Shown here piece by piece: positions 57,088 through 64,000 of a stretch of DNA of 64,000 nucleotides. The position numbers and the translations under genes were made by a program. Within the stretch, counting starts at the first letter, position 1; each line of letters opens with the position of its first letter. A model generated the notes under the pieces. It was not told the origin of the DNA and did not search any database. It saw only the letters and a list, made by a program, of their open reading frames with translations. Origin of the DNA: Pseudomonas hydrolytica (lineage in GTDB: Bacteria > Pseudomonadota > Gammaproteobacteria > Pseudomonadales > Pseudomonadaceae); contig NZ_CP099397.1 in assembly GCF_021495345.1 (NCBI RefSeq), positions 806,001-870,000 on the forward strand, given 5' to 3'.

Positions 57088-58341
57088 TTAGTTGCCGTAC
57101 ACCGGGAACTTGGCGCACAGAGCCTTGACCTGCTCGCGTACGCGGCCTTCGACTTCATCGTTGCCGATGTTGGCCAGCACTTCGCAGATCCAGCCGGCCA
57201 GCTGACGGCACTCGTCTTCCTTGAAGCCGCGAGTGGTCACGGCAGGGGTGCCGATACGCAGGCCGGAGGTGACGAACGGCGAGCGCGGGTCGTTCGGTAC
57301 GCTGTTCTTGTTCACGGTGATGTAGGCGCGACCCAGGGCGGCGTCGGCGTCCTTACCGGTGATGTCCTGCTTGATCAGCGAGAGCAGGAACAGGTGGTTC
57401 TGGGTGCCGCCGGAAACCACGTCGTAGCCGTTGTCGATGAACACCTGGGCCATGGTCTGGGCGTTCTTGATCACCTGGGCCTGGTAGGCCTTGAACTCGG
57501 GCTGCAGCGCTTCCTTGAAGCAAACCGCCTTGGCGGCGATGACGTGCTCCAGCGGGCCGCCCTGGCCGCCCGGGAATACCGCGGAGTTGAACTTCTTCTC
57601 CAGCTCTTCGTTCTTGCGCGCCAGGATCAGGCCGCCACGCGGGCCGCGCAGGGTCTTGTGCGTGGTGGTGGTGACCACGTCGGCGAACGGCACCGGGTTC
57701 GGGTACAGGCCGGCGGCGACCAGACCGGCAACGTGGGCCATGTCGACGAACAGGTAGGCACCGACCTTGTCGGCGATGGCGCGGAAACGCGGGAAATCCA
57801 GCACCTGCGAATAGGCGCTGAAGCCGGCGATGATCATCTTCGGCTTGTGCTCCACGGCCAGACGCTCGACTTCGTCGTAGTCGATCAGGCCCTGGTCATT
57901 GATGCCGTACTGCACGGCGTTGTAGATCTTGCCGGAGAAGCTGACGCTGGCGCCGTGAGTCAGGTGGCCGCCGTGGGCCAGGCTCATGCCCAAGACGGTG
58001 TCGCCGGCGTTGAGCAGAGCCATGTACACGGCGCTGTTGGCCTGCGAGCCGGAGTGCGGCTGGACGTTGGCGTAGTCGGCGCCGAACAGCTCCTTGGCGC
58101 GATCGATGGCCAGCTGTTCGACCACGTCGACGTATTCGCAGCCGCCGTAGTAGCGCTTGCCCGGGTAGCCTTCGGCGTACTTGTTGGTCAGTACGCTGCC
58201 CTGGGCTTCCATCACCGCCGGGCTGGTGTAGTTTTCCGAGGCGATCAGCTCGATGTGTTCTTCCTGGCGCTGGGCTTCCTGCTCCATTGCGGCAAAGAGT
58301 TCGGCGTCAAAACGAGCGAGGTTCAAATCACGGCTGAACAT
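57088..58341 (-). CDS. glyA: Serine hydroxymethyltransferase
   Basis: The 417-residue PLP enzyme carries the catalytic Lys229 in [15 protein letters not shown], together with [14 protein letters not shown] and YPGKRYYGG. It interconverts serine and glycine with tetrahydrofolate, feeding one-carbon metabolism. The start [15 protein letters not shown] is the usual one. It lies downstream of morA on the same strand but 195 bases away, with its own terminator; a separate promoter is likely. In P. aeruginosa morA is PA4601 and a glyA copy PA4602, the same pairing. Confidence 0.97.
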   Translation of the reverse strand: MFSRDLNLARFDAELFAAMEQEAQRQEEHIELIASENYTSPAVMEAQGSVLTNKYAEGYPGKRYYGGCEYVDVVEQLAIDRAKELFGADYANVQPHSGSQANSAVYMALLNAGDTVLGMSLAHGGHLTHGASVSFSGKIYNAVQYGINDQGLIDYDEVERLAVEHKPKMIIAGFSAYSQVLDFPRFRAIADKVGAYLFVDMAHVAGLVAAGLYPNPVPFADVVTTTTHKTLRGPRGGLILARKNEELEKKFNSAVFPGGQGGPLEHVIAAKAVCFKEALQPEFKAYQAQVIKNAQTMAQVFIDNGYDVVSGGTQNHLFLLSLIKQDITGKDADAALGRAYITVNKNSVPNDPRSPFVTSGLRIGTPAVTTRGFKEDECRQLAGWICEVLANIGNDEVEGRVREQVKALCAKFPVYGN

Positions 58342-58455
58342 GGCGGTCCCCTGGGAATCAGCTGGGCGGTAGAAAGAGGGGGCGGATTCTACCGCAAAGG
58401 TCGCATTCAGGCATATGAAGGTCGGTCATGAGGCAGACAAGTGGCCTTCAAGAAC

Positions 58456-58490
58456 CGTTGCAAGCCGCAGGCTGCAAAGAGAGGTGCCAG
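58456..58490. repeat. GCAAGCCGCAGGCTGC intergenic repeat
   Basis: TTGCAAGCCGCAGGCTGCAA is an imperfect palindrome resembling the element near 8430. It lies between morA and glyA. Confidence 0.35.
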
Positions 58491-58536
58491 GTGCTCCCGT
58501 TGCGCTGTCGGCTCGTCACCTGATTCGCCGGGAGCT

Positions 58537-61500
58537 TCAGCTGAACATGAACAGCGCCGCGCCGCCGAACTGGGCGCTGAACTGGCGCGGCTGCATCGGC
58601 CGGCCGAGTAGGTAGCCCTGCACCTCGTCGCAGCCGTGCTCGCGCAGGAACTCCAGCTGGGCATGGCTCTCCACGCCTTCGGCGATCACCATCATGTTCA
58701 GGCTGTGCGCCATGGCGATGATGGCGCGGGCGATCTGCGCGTCCTGCTCGCCGTCCGGCAGGCCGTCGACGAAGCTGCGGTCGATCTTCAACACGTCGAT
58801 GGGGAATTGCTTGAGGTAGTTCAGCGAGGAGTAACCGGTGCCGAAATCGTCCACCGCGATGCACAGGCCCAGGCGTTTGAGCTCGCCCAGGGTCTGCATG
58901 GCGCTGGCCACATCGCGCATCAGAATGCTCTCGGTCAGTTCCACCTCGAGGCAGGCCGGGGCCACCCCGGTTCGCTCCAGAATGGCCGCGATGCGCGCGC
59001 TCAGGTCGCCTTCGGCGAACTGGCGGGCGGACAGGTTGACCGAGATCTTGGGAATGCGAATCTTCTCGTCGTGCCAGGTCTTGAGCTGGCGGCAGGCTTC
59101 CTCCAGCACCCACTCGCCGACCTGTACCACCAGTCCGAGCTCTTCCAGCACCGGGATGAAATCGGTGGGCGGTACCAGGCCGCGGCCCGGGTGATTCCAG
59201 CGCAGCAGCGCCTCGACCCCGGTGAGGCGGCGTCCATCGCCGGAGAACTGCGGCTGGTAATGCAGTACGAACTGGCCCTGTTCCTGGGCGTGGCGCAGGT
59301 CGCTTTCCAGCTCCAGGCGCTCCAGCGCGCTGGCGTTCATGTCAGCCTGGTAGAACTGGAAGTTGTTCTTGCCGCGTTCCTTGGCGTGATACATGGCGGT
59401 ATCGGCGTTCTTCATCAGCTGGCTGAGCTCGTCGCCGTCCTGCGGGGCGAGGGCGATGCCGATGCTGGCGGTGACGAAGAACTCGCGCCCTTCGAGCACG
59501 AAGGGCCGGGCCAGGCTGTCGAGAATCTGCTCGGCGACGTGGATCGCCCGGTTCAGCGCACCCTCGCGGGTGGCGCGCGGCTGCAGCAGCAGGGTGAATT
59601 CATCGCCGCCCATGCGCGCCACGGTATCGTCGCCATCGACGCAGGCCGACAGGCGCACGGCCACGTCCTTGAGCATGCGATCGCCGGCGGCATGGCCGAG
59701 CGAATCGTTGATCGGCTTGAAGCGGTCGAGATCGAGGAACATCAGCACCACCCACTCGTTGTGCCGCTCGGCGTGCTGCAGGGCGCTGTGCAGACGGTCC
59801 TGGAACAGGGTGCGGTTGGGCAGGTGGGTCAGGGCGTCGTAGTAGGCCAGGCGATGGATGCGCTGCTCGCTGGCCTTGCGTTCGCTGATGTCGCTGAAGA
59901 AGCACACGTAGCTGACCAGGTCGCCTTCCTCGTCGTGCACCGCGGTGATGCCGACCCAGGCCGGGAAGTTCTCGCCGCCCTTGCGCTTGAGCCACACCTC
60001 GCCCTCCCAGCTGCCGCGCTGGTTGAGCTGGCTGAGGATGTACTGCAGATGCGCCGCCTGCTGACGGTCGGCGGTGAGCATGCCGGGCAACTGGTCGAGC
60101 ACCTGGCCGGCCGAGTAGCCGCTGACCCGGCTGAAGGCCTTGTTGACCTGGACGATGTAGCCGGCCGGGTCGGTGACCAGAATGGCCGCGGTGGAGTGTT
60201 CGAACACCGTCGCGGCCATGCGCAGGTCCTTCTCCGCGCGGCGCTGCTGGCTGATGTCGCGGCCGACACCGAGGATGCCCTCGAAGCGTCCGTTCTCGTC
60301 CCACATCAGCACCAGGCGCAGCTCCACCGGAATCTTGTGGCCGTCGGCGCGCAGGCAATCGAAGACGAACAGCTGATCCGGCAGCTCCTCGCGCAGACGC
60401 TCGAGGCGGTCACGTTCGCCGAGCGAGTCGCGAATGCGTTCGAGCAGCAGGTTGAGGCCGTTCAGTTGCTGCGGATTGGCCGCCAGGCTGTAGAAGCTGT
60501 TGGCCATGACCCAGTCCACGGAGTAGCCCAGCACCGGTTCCACCGAGGGGCTGACGTAGTTGAGATGAAGCGCGCTGTCGGTGGAGAAGATCACGTCGCT
60601 GATGCTCTCGGCCAGCAGGCGGTAGCGCTGCTCGCTGTCGCGCAGCGACTGGTTGCGTTCGATCTGCTCGGTGATGTCCTTGGCCACGCCGATCAGGCGG
60701 CTGACCCGGCCTCGCTCGTCCCGCGCCAGGGCCTGCTCGCGGATGCTGAACCAGCGCCACTGGCCGTCGCGATGGCGCCAGCGCAGGACCGATTCGAGCA
60801 GCAGGCCGTCGCCGACCACCTTCTGCAGGTTGCGGATGCGCCAGTAGTAGTCGCTGTCGTCCGGGTGCAGCACGCGCTCCCAGAAGTCCCCCTCCATGGC
60901 CTTGAGTTCGGTCTTGCTGTAACCCAGCGGCAGGCCGAGGCTGTGGTTGCTGAACAGCACCCGCTTGTTCTGCATGTCGTGCACGTAGAGCAGATCGGGC
61001 ACCGAGCGCACCACCTCGGACCAGAAGCGCTCGCGCTCGATCAGCGACAGCTCGATGCGCTTGCGGCTGGTGATGTCGCTGATGCTGAGGGTCACCGCCT
61101 GGTAGTCCTGGATCATCTCCGGCAGGCGCAGCACCAGCCAGACGTGGCGCTGCAGGCCCTGGGCGGTGACCAGCTGGGTTTCCAGCTCGACCAGGTTGGG
61201 GCCTTCCAGCACCGCCACGGCGAGCCGGTAGCGCAGGTCATCCGGCTGCAGCGGGCCGTTGTCGAACAGTTGCTGCCAGGCCTGTTCGGTGGATTTCACG
61301 CCCAGCAGATTGAGCGCCACCTGGTTGGCTTCGGTGATGTGCAGCTGGTCCAGAAGCGCCTGGTGATGGCGGGCATCGGCCTGCAGCCAGCGGTTCAGAC
61401 CGGCGGCGTCGCGCAGTTTCTGCTGCAGCAGGAAGCTGCGCAGTCCCGCCAGGTCGAGCACGCACAGGGCGACCCCGGTGCCCTCGAAAATGTCCTGATA

Positions 61501-62757
61501 GCGCCGGCGCGTCTCCTGCAGCACGCGCATCGCCTGCTGCTCGTCGGTCACATCTCGCAGCACCCAGACGTAGCCGGCCTGCCGACCGAGTTCGCTGATG
61601 TCGCTGCGGGTCACCGCGAACAGGCGGCCGCGGCCTTGCTGCTCGACTCGTACCAGCTCCGGGCCCAGGTCGCTGGGCGCTTGCGGACTGTTGAGCAGCA
61701 GCGGGTCGAGGTCGGGCAGGAGATCCAGCAGATGGCGGTCCCAGGCCGCTTCGCTGCTCAGGCCGAACAGGGCCTCGGCCTGAGGGTTGAGGTAGCGCAG
61801 CTTGCCGTCGGCCTGGGTCACCAGGATGCGCTCCTCGACCGCGGCCAGCGCACTGGCGGCCTGGCGCAGCGAGCGTCGCGACTCGGTATTGAGCCGCTGC
61901 AGGCGGCGCTGTTCCCGCTGCAGACCGTAGAGGGCAAGCAGGGTCAGCAGGCTGCACAGGGTGAACAGCAGGAACTTGCCGGCCAGGGTCGGCATCAGTT
62001 CGTTGCCGGCGCGATCGGCGTCGAACAGCGCACGCAACTGCCAGTCGCTGCCGGGCAGGGCAATCAGTTCCAGGCTCTGCGCCTGTTCGGCCGCGGTAAC
62101 CGGTGCGATGACCTGGCCGGGCTGGCGCAGATCGTCGGCGCGGGCCATCACCCGCCGGCTCTGCAGGTCTTCGAGCAGCCAGTCGTGCTCGCTGTGGTGC
62201 TGCTCGCGAAGCCAGTCGCGCAGGGCGGTCATGCGCAGGCGCAACACACGCTGGCTCTCGTCGTCCTGGCGCAGAAGGAGATAGAGGGCACCCTCGTCCT
62301 GGGGGCTGAAGGCGAAGTGATAGTCCGCTGCGCCAATGCGCTGCTGCAGCGCGCGGATGAAAGGCAGGTCCGGCGATTCGCCGGCGCTGTCGGCCAACCG
62401 CTGACCTTGAGCATCCAGCCAGACGATGCTCTGCAGTGTCGGGAAGATGCTGCGCAGGGGGGCGATCGGCGCGGTCACATCACCGCGCGTTTCGGCCGCT
62501 TGTAGCATGGCCTGGCCGGCCTGGGCCTTGAGGCGCATGTTCAGGCTCAGGTGTTTGGCCAGCTGTTCGCTGTAGCCGCGGCTCAGTTGCTTCTGGCTGT
62601 CCAGCAGCTGGCGGTATTCCTGCGTCAGCTGCCAGGCCAGCAGTCCCAGCATCGCCAGCACCAGTGCCATCAGCACGCGCCGCAGCGCTTCGCGCCGTGG
62701 CGCGCGCGACTCGCCCGAGGGGCTCGACGGCTGGGAGGAGGGAGTCGACACGTTCAA
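58537..62757 (-). CDS. morA: MorA, PAS-GGDEF-EAL c-di-GMP regulator
   Basis: The 1406-residue protein has two membrane helices (near 25-45 and 250-275) with a periplasmic sensor between them, about four PAS/PAC repeats, a GGDEF domain with active GGDEF and an EAL domain with EALLRW and DDFGTGYSSL. Both catalytic sites look intact. The RxxD inhibitory site is missing (DGDD at that place). MorA controls flagellar development and biofilm through c-di-GMP. Length agrees with P. aeruginosa MorA. glyA lies downstream on the same strand. Confidence 0.94.
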   Translation of the reverse strand: MNVSTPSSQPSSPSGESRAPRREALRRVLMALVLAMLGLLAWQLTQEYRQLLDSQKQLSRGYSEQLAKHLSLNMRLKAQAGQAMLQAAETRGDVTAPIAPLRSIFPTLQSIVWLDAQGQRLADSAGESPDLPFIRALQQRIGAADYHFAFSPQDEGALYLLLRQDDESQRVLRLRMTALRDWLREQHHSEHDWLLEDLQSRRVMARADDLRQPGQVIAPVTAAEQAQSLELIALPGSDWQLRALFDADRAGNELMPTLAGKFLLFTLCSLLTLLALYGLQREQRRLQRLNTESRRSLRQAASALAAVEERILVTQADGKLRYLNPQAEALFGLSSEAAWDRHLLDLLPDLDPLLLNSPQAPSDLGPELVRVEQQGRGRLFAVTRSDISELGRQAGYVWVLRDVTDEQQAMRVLQETRRRYQDIFEGTGVALCVLDLAGLRSFLLQQKLRDAAGLNRWLQADARHHQALLDQLHITEANQVALNLLGVKSTEQAWQQLFDNGPLQPDDLRYRLAVAVLEGPNLVELETQLVTAQGLQRHVWLVLRLPEMIQDYQAVTLSISDITSRKRIELSLIERERFWSEVVRSVPDLLYVHDMQNKRVLFSNHSLGLPLGYSKTELKAMEGDFWERVLHPDDSDYYWRIRNLQKVVGDGLLLESVLRWRHRDGQWRWFSIREQALARDERGRVSRLIGVAKDITEQIERNQSLRDSEQRYRLLAESISDVIFSTDSALHLNYVSPSVEPVLGYSVDWVMANSFYSLAANPQQLNGLNLLLERIRDSLGERDRLERLREELPDQLFVFDCLRADGHKIPVELRLVLMWDENGRFEGILGVGRDISQQRRAEKDLRMAATVFEHSTAAILVTDPAGYIVQVNKAFSRVSGYSAGQVLDQLPGMLTADRQQAAHLQYILSQLNQRGSWEGEVWLKRKGGENFPAWVGITAVHDEEGDLVSYVCFFSDISERKASEQRIHRLAYYDALTHLPNRTLFQDRLHSALQHAERHNEWVVLMFLDLDRFKPINDSLGHAAGDRMLKDVAVRLSACVDGDDTVARMGGDEFTLLLQPRATREGALNRAIHVAEQILDSLARPFVLEGREFFVTASIGIALAPQDGDELSQLMKNADTAMYHAKERGKNNFQFYQADMNASALERLELESDLRHAQEQGQFVLHYQPQFSGDGRRLTGVEALLRWNHPGRGLVPPTDFIPVLEELGLVVQVGEWVLEEACRQLKTWHDEKIRIPKISVNLSARQFAEGDLSARIAAILERTGVAPACLEVELTESILMRDVASAMQTLGELKRLGLCIAVDDFGTGYSSLNYLKQFPIDVLKIDRSFVDGLPDGEQDAQIARAIIAMAHSLNMMVIAEGVESHAQLEFLREHGCDEVQGYLLGRPMQPRQFSAQFGGAALFMFS

Positions 62758-63170
62758 AACCTGCAGCTACCACGGAGCTAGGTGGGCATTGGCGCGCAAG
62801 CAGGCCTGCGCTCGCGCCAGCCGGGTAGCATGCCTGCAAAAATGGCCAAGTGCCAGCTTGTCCGACGAGCGTAGGTTTGCCCTGCTTCGCGCATTCCGGT
62901 AGCTTTGCCCCGCGCGTGATCTGCCCGCGCGGTACTTGGCGTTCGCTGCGGCAGGGGCTAAGGTCTCTGCACATCGCCTCCGGGCAGGCTGGGTGAAAAA
63001 CCGCTGCATGCGGCCATGCGGCAGCGAAAACCGGCGCAAGTTGCTGATCTGCACGCGGTAGACTGCGCACTTCGCTGGTAGCGTCATGCATGGCCCACGC
63101 TGCGCCGCGTTTTCACGTGCTCTGCAAGGCGCGCCACTTTCAGTTTCCATCCCCATCAGTCAGGTTCTCC
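62758..63170. other. Gene-free stretch between morA and ettA
   Basis: The 413 bases separate divergent genes and should hold both promoters. A terminator-like stem lies at 63002-63032. No ORF with a ribosome site and family resemblance is seen; I recognise no other feature. Confidence 0.65.
63002..63032 (-). terminator. Terminator-like hairpin with minus-strand T-run
   Basis: Read on minus, CGCTG and CAGCG arms plus an inner CATG/CATG stem are followed by GTTTTTC, which reads at 62995-63000. No minus-strand gene lies upstream of it inside the window, so its target transcript is unknown. Confidence 0.35.

Positions 63171-64000
<830 letters not shown>

Noticed and set aside
58636..62505. Open frame of 1289 codons on plus, opposite morA
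   Set aside because: It is a shadow of the GC-rich morA gene, without family motifs or a plausible start site.

Overview
The window looks like chromosomal DNA of a high-GC Pseudomonas (broad sense). Its first 24 kb repeats, gene for gene, an order I know from Pseudomonas aeruginosa: retS, purD, purH, fis, dusB, a DUF3426 gene, prmA, accC, accB, aroQ, dsbD, a ctpL-like chemoreceptor, gcbA, a DUF2333 gene, a Nudix gene, yciH and speA. The cytochrome bd-type oxidase is the cyanide-insensitive (Cio) form, and Pseudomonas-type REP repeats occur with their RAYT transposase. A species in or near the P. mendocina/oleovorans group is possible, but that is inference. I see no rRNA, tRNA, CRISPR array, prophage or plasmid genes.

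Layout. (1) 1-17,772: all genes on the minus strand, covering the RetS hybrid kinase (3' end cut by the window edge), purine synthesis, dusB-fis, prmA, accBC, aroQ, dsbD, a chemoreceptor and the GcbA diguanylate cyclase. (2) 18,030-24,274: DUF2333, Nudix, yciH and speA on plus, facing a MATE/DUF2214 pair on minus. (3) 24,447-33,193: alpha-2-macroglobulin lipoprotein and pbpC, with a REP/RAYT unit inserted between them, then a solute-binding protein. (4) 33,341-40,844: a chemoreceptor, a membrane diguanylate cyclase, a small transporter, an acetyltransferase, two DUF4136 lipoproteins, cmoM with a MazG-like partner, and a hotdog dehydratase. (5) 41,034-45,025: AraC regulator, long FabG-type reductase and thiolase. 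(6) 45,419-50,859: cioAB plus a 49-residue DUF2474 subunit, then a TldD/PmbA-like pair. (7) 50,865-56,922: rlmG, fpr, two DUF465 genes, GNAT, radA, a 50-residue peptide gene, mapZ and a DUF3015 gene. (8) 57,088-64,000: glyA, the giant c-di-GMP enzyme MorA, and the start of ettA.

Themes. Cyclic-di-GMP and motility signalling recur: RetS, GcbA, a GGEEF membrane cyclase, the PilZ adaptor MapZ, MorA and two chemoreceptors. Three strong ANR/FNR-type sites (45,249; 53,197; 55,647) lie within about 10 kb, in front of cioAB, a cysteine-tailed DUF465 gene and the 50-residue peptide gene. This suggests a small low-oxygen set. Two unrelated REP-like families are scattered between genes. One has its RAYT here and sits inside the macroglobulin-pbpC unit; the other (core GTAGGGTGCGC) has no visible mobilizer in the window.

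Most genes are ordinary core genes. The least described items are the 50-residue peptide gene with its perfect ANR site, the tandem DUF465 genes whose second copy gained a cysteine-rich tail, the TldD/PmbA-like pair behind the oxidase genes, and the REP/RAYT insertion that now borders the pbpC start.
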